Notes under the pieces: model-generated | Told to the model about the DNA's origin: nothing | Databases searched by the model: none | The model's input: only the letters and a program-made list of their open reading frames with translations | DNA from: Rhododendron vialii | Taxonomy: Eukaryota; Streptophyta; Magnoliopsida; Ericales; Ericaceae | Length of the DNA stretch: 64,000 nucleotides | Direction of reading: 5' to 3' | NCBI RefSeq assembly: GCF_030253575.1 | Contig: NC_080561.1 | Coordinates: forward strand, 2,546,001 to 2,610,000 | Shown here: piece after piece, positions 34,181-45,311 of the stretch | Layout: each line of letters opens with the position of its first letter | How positions within the stretch are numbered: the stretch's first letter is position 1 | Made by a program: the position numbers and the translations under genes

Positions 34181-34400
34181 TTCTTTTCTCATCCTTAGAA
34201 TTGGCAATATGTGTTACTTTCTTGGTCACATATTTCTTTTCTCATCCTTAGAATTGGCAATATGTGTTACTTTCTTGGTCACATATTTCATCGGAACTCT
34301 AGTGGTTTCCAATAGTGGTCCTGATTCAATATTGGTCCAATTTTCAAACAAGAGGATTTCCAATAGTGGTCCTGATCCAATATTGGTCCAATTTTCAACT
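34181..34400. repeat. Two adjacent tandem duplications (53-bp and about 59-bp)
   Basis: TTCTTTTCTCATCCTTAGAA and what follows is repeated at 34181 and 34234. Immediately after, TTTCCAATAGTGGTCCTGAT occurs near 34307 and again near 34366. Non-coding. Confidence 0.8.
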
Positions 34401-36439
34401 AAGACAACTCCGAAAAAGTTTGAAGAAAATACTACATTCTCGAAGATCATGTGCTCTCATCAGAGTCCTTGTCTGGTCTTTTTGGACATCTTTTACTAGT
34501 AGCATGTTTTTCCTTTTATATCCTCCAATTTGCCCAAAAAAGTTGATTGTGGTAGTGCTATTTGTGCAAGTTATCCTTGCGAATCGCCCACCAGCAGGGG
34601 AGATAGAGAATTGGTGATGCAGGGCAGTTGTGAATTCAAGAACGGACGTGCAACAAGAATAATCAACAGACTGAATAGCTTTAGAGAAACTCTTTTTTTG
34701 ACTCTTTTCATAATTAACAACTATTTTAGCCGAAGGTTTTACAACTTATTAAATAGACTGAAAACCGTAACTCTAAAGGATTTGACCAAAAAGGCTGCTG
34801 AATCAATTAACCACGATAATTAACGAAAAATTACAACAAAAAAAAAGGGAAATTCGAAATAATAAGGAATTTAGGAATTTAAGAAGATTCTAAGACTCCT
34901 TCAAAAAGCGCAGGTTAATTCGGATTTTCCTTACCCAAGTAATAATTAGGAAGTCAAATATTTCCTTAAATGACAAAGTCGGCAATTCGGAGGCCCAAAC
35001 AGCGACGAATGCCCGAAAAGCAGCTTGGGCTCCCATAGCAAGGCAATGGATCTTGACCGTTGGGCCGTTTCGGATCGAACCTGGATGGGCCCAACATAAA
35101 ATTCCGTAATCACATAATTACTGTTTTGCCACCCTAGGCTTGAAATGCATAAGGTACCCTTTCTCCATGACTTCTACATCAGTTGGTATCGGTAGTTGAA
35201 CGCCAGACCTCTCAATTGACGACCATGATTGCTTTCACTCCAATCCTGAGAGGAATCATTTACCCATATGTTTGTCATGCCCGACCAAGGCGCGATCAGA
35301 ACAAAGTTTTTCTCACACGGCATTTGGTTCACGTGACCACTCTTGAAATCCATCCCGGGAAAAAGAACAGTCACGACTCCGTAAAAAAAAAAAAAAAAAA
35401 AACCCCACAACAGTTTAAGTCGAGCTGCTTTGCCAACTCGTTCGCCAGCCACTCAGGTTTCATGAAGGTATTACTCAAATAATCAAATTCATAATCTTGG
35501 ACGGTAATAGTCTATTGGGAAGACCAAGATAAATGGAGTTTTCATCAGCAGACAAGGTAAAAATATGTCCCAGTCCAGTGGTTCAATCAAGATGTCCGTA
35601 CGGTCTTCTAACCTCCACACAAAACATAAGCAAACAAAATAGATACTAGAAGGGACCAATCTGATATTGATATGCAGCCAGCCATATGAATATCGAAGGC
35701 CGGTGTCTTTGTTTGGTTTTAAAGGCCTGCTGTTTTTTCTCACAAACAAAACAGCAGACAATTTGGTTTTAAGTGGGTCATACAATTCGAGCCATTGGAC
35801 AAACAAAATGTACTAAAATTTTGCTAGTAAAAGTAGACAGATTCATATAGAAAGAGTTTTTTTTAAGGATTTGGCTGATACCTTATGAAATTTGCAACTT
35901 TTAGTATTGTCCAATCAAATGTGGTCCTTCCTCAACCTTCCAAAGTTTCGAAGGTTGTGTTTGTTTTTCACAGTGATATTGCTCTATCACCTCGAACTTT
36001 AAACCGGGTCTCTAACTGAGGCTCCCTTCCAAGATGTTGCTCCATCAAAGCGAATCTGAAGCCCTTTTGAATCGAATGATTTGGTAATAAAAGAAAGAAA
36101 TGACTAGTGTTTCTCACCCAGTCACTCGTTTGAATTGAGTGCTTTGCCGAGAAATGGAGAGAGCAGTTAAAAATAATTCTGAATATCGTTTAGATGGTTA
36201 ACTAAAGTTTCAAGCTATGGATATGCATGTTGGTCTTGATTGTTATGGATTTTGCTCACTACATCCACTGCTGAAACATGGAAAAAGCTTCCTTCATGTT
36301 GAATGGTTTTTCCTTAACGCAAAAAAACTGATTCAAGAGTCCAAATGGGAAGTAGATAATAGATTTGTTTATTAAATCTTTGCACTTGATTTTTCACACA
36401 AGTACCAAAAAATAAGACGAGAATTAATGGTGGTCCTGT
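34401..36439. other. Intergenic; no gene supported
   Basis: AT-rich with an 18-bp poly-A at about 35384. Minus-strand ORFs at 35174-35806 show no recognised motif. Confidence 0.5.
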
Positions 36440-36605
36440 AAACTAGAGTTGTTTTGGACGGCCCAGATCTGTTTGGGTAATTTTTAAGTGTAAATTTACC
36501 AAAACACTTTCTCAAGTCCAAACAGATTTGGGCCATTCAAAACACGTTTCGACGGCCAAGATGCGTGCTCGGCACCACATGGCCCGTGCCGGGTGGGCAC
36601 TGAAA
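36440..36605. mobile_element. MITE-like palindromic element
   Basis: GTTTTGGACGGCCCAGATCT on the left pairs with CAGATTTGGGCCATTCAAAA on the right. The right edge shares CTCGGCACCACATGG and GGGCACTGAAAAA with the element at 33933. Confidence 0.5.
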
Positions 36606-37362
36606 AACTTCTCCTCTGGCTATATCATAGGTACAGAGAATACAACATCGTACACGACATTTTTGCACATGCCTTCGTCACGGTGCCTCGTTGGTAGTTG
36701 AAAACTTGCGATCCATGTATCTAGCTTCCAATAAAAGGCTTCAACATAGACACGTTGTTAGCATATGCTATTCGTGGAAAACGTACATGTTTTGTCGTTT
36801 TTACAATGACAATCGCTGCTGTTTTTGGAGTGAACCGGGAAAAATTATCGGGAGGTCTTGGATCACCGCCACGTGCTGCCCCTACACCCTTTTTTACCAC
36901 ACATTACTGTGCAGCTGAGTGTACGGACTCCACAAAAATGTGTGATGGAAAAGATATTGGGACACCACGTGGCGGTACTACAAGATCATTGAGTAAATAC
37001 TCGTCAAGCGAAGGATATATGGACCACTTGATTTAGGAAAAAGCAAATGTGAGGTACAAAAAACATTACTATTATCCAACCAAAAGATGTCATAGAAGGG
37101 TGGCATTTGTGTCCTTTACTTTTTTAGTTCAAACTTTCCTCTTATCTTTTTGGGTAAAAGTTGAATGAACCAAATGTCCAGAATCAACCTCCCAATTTGC
37201 AAGTTTGCTTCTAAAGGTTGTCAATAATGAAGTCAAGAGTGAGGTGTATACCTGCAAACTTTTCGTACTCGCACAAGTTCACCTTTTCAAACACTTGATT
37301 TTAGTGTGACGCCAAAAGATTTTGTCGTGGCAACTCAGAACTCTTTTTCATTTTTGAAGTCG
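36606..37362. other. Intergenic; no gene supported
   Basis: The + strand ORFs at 36691-37036 have no known motif or coding context. Confidence 0.5.
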
Positions 37363-37370
37363 ATTTGATC

Positions 37371-37537
37371 GGAGGGTTTTAAATAAAGCCCGTTACATAT
37401 CGTATCAGCCATTACGTAACGGGATTTTAGACCTCCAATACCGTTACTTTCCTAAGTATTGGCCAATATTGGTCGATATATAACTGCATTGATCATTGAT
37501 GCCGTTACGTTTTCCGATATCACGATTTAAAACCCTG
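37371..37537. mobile_element. hAT-like MITE with 8-bp target-site duplication
   Basis: The terminal AGGGTTTTAAAT is exactly inverted at the right end (ATTTAAAACCCT). ATTTGATC flanks the element at 37363-37370 and 37538-37545. Inside are CCGTTAC repeats in both orientations. Confidence 0.8.
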
Positions 37538-37767
37538 ATTTGATCCATTCAATGCTAGAGGTATTTATGCAATGGCATGCATCTTTTAGATGGCCACAAG
37601 TAGTCAAGTTTGACAAAAACGAAACTTCGACCAATTTCAGATATGATTCTCTCTGATTTAGAGGGGAAGAACTTGCATCAACTCTCTCACTTAAATTCAA
37701 ACACAGATTGGTATCATTTTCCACCTTTGGGAAAACTTTTCTGTGCAAACCAACAACCTTTTTTGTT

Positions 37768-37991
37768 CTTATAACCAGGTGTCCGGGCTAGCCAACGCTC
37801 AGCTCGTCTATAATTCTGGGAGATCAATTTTACCATCCACTAGCGGGTGCCTATGTAAAGCCAGAGCAAAACTCTGTATGAATTGGTCCCAAATGATCTA
37901 ATAGCACCTGAAAGGTTTCGAACCTGACCTTAGGAGGGAGCAAACTCTTAAGTCTCTAGTCTTGACCACTAGGCCAACACCTTGGGATTGA
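37768..37991 (-). mobile_element. tRNA-derived SINE (Au-like)
   Basis: On the minus strand it shows an A box TGGCCTAGTGG (37977-37967), a B box AGGTTCGAAACC (37925-37914) and a 3' end GCTAGCCCGGACACC typical of Au-type plant SINEs. TTTTTTGTT occurs at 37759-37767 and 37992-38000 as a probable target-site duplication. Confidence 0.8.
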
Positions 37992-38000
37992 TTTTTTGTT

Positions 38001-38809
38001 TTGAACACTCTAACACTTTCCTTTTTCAGATGTTGCCTCTCAGTTCCAATAGGAGAAGAATATGGTTCTATTGCAAGGATAAACTCTAGAAAAATTAGGG
38101 ATTCCATGTTTTCTTAACAAAGAAAAAAGAACCCATTTTTCCTCATCATCAAGTGGAGCTTCTCTAATTTGTTTTCTTCTTTCTGCAGTTATAATATTGC
38201 TTGTTACCAAAGCCATCACTTCTGATCAAAGAAATGAAAGCTTACCTAAAATCTACTAATTAAAGCCAAAGTTTAAAGTGAACTAGTTGAAGTAGACAAA
38301 AAGCAGTTAGGTATTTGATATGATGGTTCTTTTCCATTATTGGTGGAGGTACTAAGGATGCAACACTGCCACTATGATTACAATAATACTGAATTATTTA
38401 ACCTTCCCTCCATATGATAATCTACTTCTCTAGAAATCAAAAGCCAAAATCGTAGAGCTTTGAAAATGAACCCATTATGTAAGATCTATACCAACCGCCT
38501 TGCTATCTCTTAACTTAATCACGCGGTTCAAAAGTTTTAACGTGTGTAAATAATACGTTGGTGGGTATTACCGATGTGGGATGTCACACGCAAGCCGATG
38601 AAATGATTGGTTCTTTTCTCCAATGCTTTCAGTTAAGCTATCATCGAATGATTTGCTCCACTGGAATTGGAAAAGAATACATACATAGATACATTGGATG
38701 ATACAAAGATACTGGCAGTGCTGTTAATAATACCATTACAAAAACATGTTCTCTGAGATGGACTTCATGTGACCACAAAGGGTAATTCTAGCAGGATCCC
38801 CTTCAAATG
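38001..38809. other. 3' flank of the MYB gene; no other gene
   Basis: AT-rich. The right part should be the 3' UTR of the minus-strand MYB gene. Confidence 0.5.
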
Positions 38810-40314
38810 TCAGATAACGCCGATCGGTCTTATTAGACGTGGACTCGATGACGATGTGGCTTGATCGCTCGGCCTTGGAGCCGCGAGCGAGAGCTCCAAA
38901 TCTGGAACGGGATTCGAAGAAACGCACTGTGTTCGCTGCGAATTAGGTGATGATCCAAATAGCCAAAAGGGAACTCCCTGGTGATGAGAAGATGATAGCT
39001 GCAGGGAGCTGTAGTCATTTTCTTGATCGTTTTGTATGGTATGTGGAAGAGGAGGTTCACTTGGAGTGGCATCTGAGTTGTTAACTTGCTGTTCAGCTTC
39101 TATTTTGCTACTTCCAACCTGTCATTTAAGGCAGAGAAATTCGTTCATTTTGTTTATAAGAAGAATGTGAAAAAAGGTTCATACAGAACAATGTGCTATC
39201 AAGATGCTTTCCGTAACGAAAATATTATTGCCACATCATTCTGGCAGAACTATCGAAGCAGACAAAAACATCGTACAGACCGATGTGATTAAGTACTAGT
39301 AAGTAAGCATGTCGTTTAAAAGAAAATATGCTTGAAAGATGCTTTGATTCGTGAAATTCTCTTTTCTTCTTCTTTTTCGGTTCTTGAATCGCGAAATTGT
39401 CATTGCTACATCAGTGTCCTGATTTTGTACGGGAATCGAAAGGATATATACCATGTCAAAGAGGCTTGAACGCCGTTTCTTCTTGTGGAGGCTTGCCTGC
39501 CGGAGGAAGTACTTTTGAGCATGGCTGGCAACTTGGGTTGGAGTCCTGGTGGTAACAAAGTTTCTGGAAATTCCCCTCCAATCGCCTTTTCCGAGCTTCT
39601 CTAGTCCGGACAGAAACGTCCGGTGCTCCTCCTCTGTCCATGGGACTCCTAATCATCCAGTCATGACAATTTTGAATTGAAAAACATGAGATCTTAAACA
39701 AGAAATTGTGTGGGATTATGTGAAATGAAAAGGGTAGTAAAATGTACAGCAATATATACTTCCGTACAAGATTCTCATACAGAACGATGCCCTGTTCGGT
39801 TTGAGTTTTGAGAGTAATGAGTGGAGAGAGATAAATAGAGAAAATTTATTGAAAACCGTTATCATGACTAATTCTCTAAATGTTTCAAAAATAGTACTAG
39901 CACATAATTCTATATATGTTTGCTGCAATTGAAAAGAAGTTTGGAAGACATTTGCCAATAGGGGAAATAAAACACACACATAGGAAAGCAATTCATTCCC
40001 ATACCCTTCTTCCTCTCCTGGGGGCCATCAGAAAGATAGCCAAGAGAAGCCTTGTCACAATTTTCATTGAGGGAAATCCGCGACGAAGATAACGAAGACG
40101 AAGGCGATGGCGACGAGGCTAGAGAAGAAGACAAGAAGCAATCCATGCTGAAACTCTTCTTCATGGCTATGGAAGATGGAGGAGTAGAAGAGGAAGAAGA
40201 CATGTCAAGTTGAACTCCAAAAAGCCTTAGCCCACCAACACCACCGCCTCTGTAATTGGTGCAAGTCCTTGAGTTGTGACCTATGTTTCCACAATGTGAG
40301 CACTTTCTGCCCAT
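38810..40314 (-). CDS. One-repeat MYB (SHAQKYF type) transcription factor with CCHC knuckle and EAR motif
   Basis: Exons on the minus strand: 40314-40005, 39648-39452, 39118-38810; phases fit and give 271 aa. The ATG at 40314 is chosen because the family begins [12 protein letters not shown]2CX4HX4C zinc knuckle uses C5, C8, H13 and C18. The MYB repeat spans about residues 104-154, from [20 protein letters not shown] through [20 protein letters not shown] to the signature SHAQKYF (145-151), followed by a basic KKKRRSS patch. [11 protein letters not shown] near the end contains the EAR repression motif LELSL (243-247). These features define the R-R-type / MYBS3-KUA1-like clade, nuclear DNA-binding proteins that mostly repress targets with TATCCA-like boxes. 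Target genes here are unknown. Confidence 0.93.
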
Positions 40315-40361
40315 TTTCACCTAGACCAAAAAGCTCAAATTCACATCCACACACACACACA

Positions 40362-40365
<4 letters not shown>

Positions 40366-40404
<39 letters not shown>
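40366..40404. repeat. (GA)n microsatellite in the MYB 5' leader
   Basis: About 39 bp of GA next to a short (CA)n run (40348-40362), 50-90 bp upstream of the MYB start codon. On the transcribed strand this is a CT-rich leader between the TATA box and the ATG. Confidence 0.9.
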
Positions 40405-40408
<4 letters not shown>

Positions 40409-40652
40409 AGAACAATTGTGTTTGGTGGTGTATATGGTGATGTTTGAGGTGGGGTTTTTGTGGAAATGAAGAAGGGATGCATACACCAAAAGTAGTTGAT
40501 TGGACGGGCAAAGGGTTTTGGTCGGATATTTTTTTTCCCAAGTTGAGCAACTAGGGAAAGAAATGCAAAGTATATACTCTCTCTAGACTGGATTTTTCAA
40601 GAAATCAACAAAAATGTTATCTAAGTGGAGGCAATGTCCTATTGAGTTTGCA

Positions 40653-40664
40653 TTATATATATAG
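40653..40664 (-). promoter_or_regulatory. Probable TATA box of the MYB gene
   Basis: CTATATATATAA on the minus strand, 340 bp upstream of the ATG. A start site near 40620-40630 would give a 5' UTR of about 300 nt that contains the CT microsatellite. Inferred from sequence and position only. Confidence 0.5.
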
Positions 40665-40845
40665 CAAAGGAAGTGGGGGCCCTTCAAGTTTGCCTTATTC
40701 CATACATTTTTTGCATTCCTTTGGATGTACAAATTATGCTTAGTTCTCAAACACAGATCCTGTGTTATGTATTACTTTTGCCGTTTAAAAAAAAAAAATG
40801 TTATGTGCCCGTGAGGTGATTTAATTTGATGTCACATTAAATGAA

Positions 40846-41066
40846 CAAAAATGCTACTTGCACAACCATTGTGTTGGTTGTGTGCGTAATTCTGACCGTC
40901 CAGATGTATTTGGACGGTCTAGATTTTATAAAAACTCTTCCAAGAAAAAGTTTAACTTTTATAGAGAAGAGTTTGAGCGAATCCTGACCATTTATTACAA
41001 CAATGGACGGCTAGAGATTGGTTGTGTGTTGTGTTTTACACAACCGTTGTGTGTGTAGCACTTTTG
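40846..41066. mobile_element. Mutator-like MITE with 9-bp target-site duplication
   Basis: Terminal inverted repeats of about 28 bp: left CAAAAATGCTACTTGCACAA, right (inverted) CAAAAGTGCTACACACACAA. TTAAATGAA flanks both sides (40837-40845 and 41067-41075). 221 bp, non-coding. Its GCTACACACACAA end resembles the ends of the element at 6236-6625. Confidence 0.85.
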
Positions 41067-41075
41067 TTAAATGAA

Positions 41076-43321
41076 ACTCGAAGATCGATAATCATAATCA
41101 CCATAATTACTCTAACACGTCGTACATGCGCACGCAAGTGGAGTGGTAGTCCAGTACCGATAGGCATCATGTACTCTCTTGCATTTCACATGGTTCAAAA
41201 AGTACCTCACTAACTACAACTAACAATACTGACTTTTGCCAAGAAAAAAAAAATCACACGTACCAACGTGTACTGTATAGAACAATATATTGAGGTTTAA
41301 TTAAAAAACAAGTGGAGAGGGGGGATTGGAGGTGGATGGTTAGGTGACTGAAGAGAAGTTAGAAGAGGTATCATAGAAAATGGAGGTGTTTGACAAGTTG
41401 ATTTTGGTAAATTAACCAAACAACACTTTCATGGAAAATTCAGTGAATTAACCCTAAATTTCTCTGTTTTTTCCACCCAACGTCTAGGAAGATGATAGAC
41501 TTTCCGTGGTAAGTCAATGAATGTGTCCAAAAAATGTTAAGATCAGAAGACAGAATAAGTAGTCCTCAAATGACTTTTATAAACCAAAAACTTCATCCAT
41601 GTCCTGTCAATTCAAATTTGCCAAACTGCTCGGCCAAATAACCAGAAACGTGCTATATTTAACTTCCGCCATCTAGCGGCGACCCGTGAGTGGTGGGCGT
41701 AGACTTATTGATTTGTTTTACTAGGGAAAAAAATCGGGTTCCTAGCCCCTTTGGCTGTATAAAATGCACACATGTAAAACCCCAATTTGGTGCACAGATA
41801 GTGACCTCGCCATCAGAGGTCTCAAAGAAACCCAACTTTAATCTCGAGTTCGATGCTCACCTGTGTGCAATCAATTTCTATGTTGGGCTAATTTATACGG
41901 GTCGTGCCCGACTTTTAAGTGGGCACCTTCTAATGGAGGTGGGATTGATTCCCTTCTGTCCATTGAGCCACATACTACAAAAGCCATAATTTTCATAATA
42001 TGACGTGAGAGAAAGCCAAGTTGATTAGTATTTCTTTAAGTGCTCATGTCTCTATGGAAGTAGAAAACAAAAACCTCTGTTTTTTTTCTAAGGGAAATCC
42101 TTTTTGTTCAATTTAACATGACCCCTTTGACATTTTTTTAGAAAGGAATCTAAGTAACATTAATTGATTTGATTCTCAAATATGTCCATCTCTACTTTCC
42201 GCGGAAAATCGACATTTTAATAAATTAGAGCGTGAAATATGACCAAAATCCAAATTTAACAAATCGTGTAATTTCAAGTACTTGAATCATTTTCGAGCTT
42301 GGAATAAATATCTATTGGTATGGGTTTTTCCACAGGGATTGACAAAGAGAGCAGTCACAACAAGGCACTAAGTGACGCAATACCATACAAGATTGAAAAA
42401 AGGTCCAAGATAAGGTAAGATATCCTTCCTTGTGCCAATTGAAGGATAACATATGGGCACTGGTCAATTGTTTATATTAGCCAACATTAGTTGGACAAGG
42501 CACTACTAGCTCACCAACAATTGAGGATGACTTCTGTGAGAAAAACGGCTTTCTTCGCTTGGGATTCTCAAAATCACCTCCTCTTTTTCCATGATTTTTC
42601 ATAAGTTATCTCCGTTTATTACTTCCATCTCTCAATCTATCTGTCTCCACTTACTATCCAAAAAATCTCCCTCATCAAACAACCTCCTTGACATCCAAAC
42701 CTGAGACGATCCGGGGGCACCCTACAGGGCAAATCTGGACCATTTATCTCAACAATCAATGGTTCAGATATGTTTGTTGTCTTTGACCCGTTAAAATAAG
42801 TTAACTTCTACCAATAAAAAATAACAAATATATCCGAACAATTAATTGCCAAGATAGACGGTCCATATATGCCATGCAGGGTGCACTTCAACAGGATTTC
42901 CTATTCCAACAAATATATTGAACCATTGAGAGAGAGAGAGAGAGAGTAATCCACAATACCCTGTCCAACATCTCACAAGAAAATAAAGTACGATTGCTTT
43001 TGGAGATCACCTCCCCCAGAAGAAACATAAGCTAGTTGGTCATCTTCCTAAATGTAAAAGAAAATGAGGAATTAAAAAAACCAAGACCTATGCAATAGGC
43101 TTAGGCACAAGCCCAAAATCAACTTTTGGTAGAAAACAATATATCCAATTATCCAGATGGGATAATCAATACATTAAAGCCTTGGAAGCATTAGAACTGC
43201 AACTTTTGAATAATCAACTTTCACATCATTTTGGAGCACAAGAGCACTTTGTACTAGACATGGGCTAAGAGTGCAATTATCACTTACAAGTGCAGGTACC
43301 AAATTGAACCTTTTCCATAGT
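41076..43321. other. Intergenic; one probable MITE at 42716-42893
   Basis: GCACCCTACAGGGCAAATCT at 42717 is roughly inverted at 42870-42893 (GCACCCTGCATGGCATATAT read backwards), marking a small element. A weak SINE-like stretch lies near 41690-41960. No gene is recognised. Confidence 0.5.
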
Positions 43322-44132
43322 TTAAGGATCTGGATCCTCAGTGAGATTCCTCTGTGAGGATCATGTGAGGGTTTCTATGTGAGGCTGCCAACACGTTCAG
43401 GAGCGGATCCAACGGTCTAGAATAGAGCTTCTACTTTCATTAACCAAACGACACTGGATACGGAAAATGGTCCAACGGAGAGAAAACACTCCACCGTTTT
43501 CTTGTTCGTTTTCTCCGTCCATCATGCCATTCTCGACTTCAGAAAGAACAAGGGGGGAAAAAAGGCCAAAATATGCCCTAACTTTGCTGGGACAAATTGA
43601 AATAGAGAGTTCACTTCTGGATCAAAATCGGAAATGGTGAGGAAGAAGAATGGGGAGGAACAATAATCAGACCTATAATTTCCCATCACGACTTCTAGAT
43701 CTCATGTAATTTATGCCCTGTAATCCAATTCCAAAAGTCACAAGTGGGGAGGAAAAAATCTGCCCCGTAATCCACTTCCCCACCTTCTCATCAGCTTCCC
43801 GTGAATCCTATCTTCTCAATTTTCTATCACGACTCCCTCGCAAAAACCCACAAAAATCTCCATCAAATCCCATACTTAAGTCAGTTGATGAATGAAAACC
43901 AAGAAGCACTTTCAGCCATGGAGGGGGTGGAAACGGGCTGCAAAGGAGAAGATGACAGATGGTTTTCTCTCGGTTTACTCTCCGTTGGACATTGATTCCA
44001 CAATCTAGCGTCGTTTGATTAAAGAAAGTAGAAGCTCTATTCTGGACCGTTGGATCTGCTCCTGAATGTGTTGGCAGCATCACAAAGAAACCCTCACATG
44101 AACCTCATAGAGGATCCGCATCCGTAGGTTAA
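43322..44132. mobile_element. Large foldback element, about 810 bp, arms about 145 bp
   Basis: The left arm (43322-43465) includes GTGAGGGTTTCT, CTGCCAACACGTTCAGGAG, GGATCCAACGGTC and AATAGAGCTTCTACTTTC. The right arm (about 43985-44132) carries the same words in reverse orientation. The middle has short ORFs on both strands with no recognised domain. No clean target-site duplication was found. Confidence 0.75.
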
Positions 44133-44374
44133 GTTTCAACCTCCCGCAATTGTTTGAAACTACTCCCCACATAAACAAAATCACCTTTATGCATGTATAA
44201 TACTGTACAAAAGAAATTCTCTGCATTGATTAGCTATCAATCTTTTGAAGAGCATTCACGTCATCGATGATTTTCAGGTTGTACAAGGTCGGAGAACGTT
44301 CAATGTATCGGCAGTTCAGATTGATTGGTTGCAGTAATTTGCAACCCCAACTTGCTGGAGAGGGGCACAATCTG

Positions 44375-44700
44375 GCATGACATTCGGTTTGTGGTGATTT
44401 CATACAGTAAAGCTACCTGAGAAACAATAAAATTAAGCAAATTTGAATCGAAGCTAATAGTTGGACAGATGATTCATGAAAGTAAATTATGGCTACAAAA
44501 TGTTAAACGATAGAATGTGAAAGAGGAATATAAAGTACAAAAGAAGTATTTAGCATGACATTCGGTTTGTGGTGATTTCCTACAGTAAATTTAAGCAAAT
44601 TTGAATCGAAGCTAATAGTTAGGTAGACGATCCATGTATGCAAATTATGTCGACCAAATGTTAACGATAGAATGTACAATACGAATGAAGTATTTCGCTA
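44375..44700. repeat. 178-bp tandem duplication downstream of LPXA
   Basis: GCATGACATTCGGTTTGTGG begins at 44375 and again at 44553; both continue with AGCAAATTTGAATCGAAGCT and GAAGTATTT. The second copy has small deletions. Confidence 0.8.
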
Positions 44701-45311
44701 GATTCAGGACGGAAACATAAAAAACAAGAACATGGCACTGCAAAAAGAGTGATTAATTAAAAGTCTACAGTTAGGTCAATAGTTTTGATTCTTAGACAAT
44801 ACAAAGCACTCAGACAACCCATCCTCGTAATGCTTAAATAATAATCTTCCCTTTCAAAAACCATTACCTAAAATTAACTCCGATGCTCCATAATTTGCAT
44901 CCCCAACTTCTTTTACCACAATTGCTACAACTGTAACAACTTAACCCTCACAATAGACGGCCGAAAGCCACCAGGTTTTCTTATTATTTTTGAGAAGTAG
45001 GCTGCCAGGTTGACTCCACTATAATTGGCTAAAAAAAGTACATGAGACTGAATCAAAATGCAAAATCAGGTAGAAACCGTCTTGAAAACAGCATCATCAC
45101 AAATCAAATGCATAACACACTTCAAACTCGATTTGAAACATATGATACCTAGGAAATAAGAGGCATAGAAAAGGTCAGTTTCTCCTGTCCAATCAGATGT
45201 GATGTGGTTTATTCTCAGAATAAATCAAACCTACGACGACCAGGTACACAGAGAAATGTAAGAACTTCAAATGTAAAACCAAAACTGCAGAGACTTACAG
45301 TAGCATGCATT
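44701..45311. other. 3' flank of LPXA
   Basis: Presumed 3' UTR and spacer. The ORFs here are shadows or chance. Confidence 0.5.

Noticed and set aside
39456..39752. 98-aa minus-strand ORF with [12 protein letters not shown]
   Set aside because: It is an out-of-frame shadow of MYB exon 2; the correct frame gives SHAQKYF.
41690..41989. 99-aa + strand ORF, considered as gene or SINE
   Set aside because: No recognised domain. A B-box-like GAGTTCGATGC is present but no convincing A box or target-site duplication.
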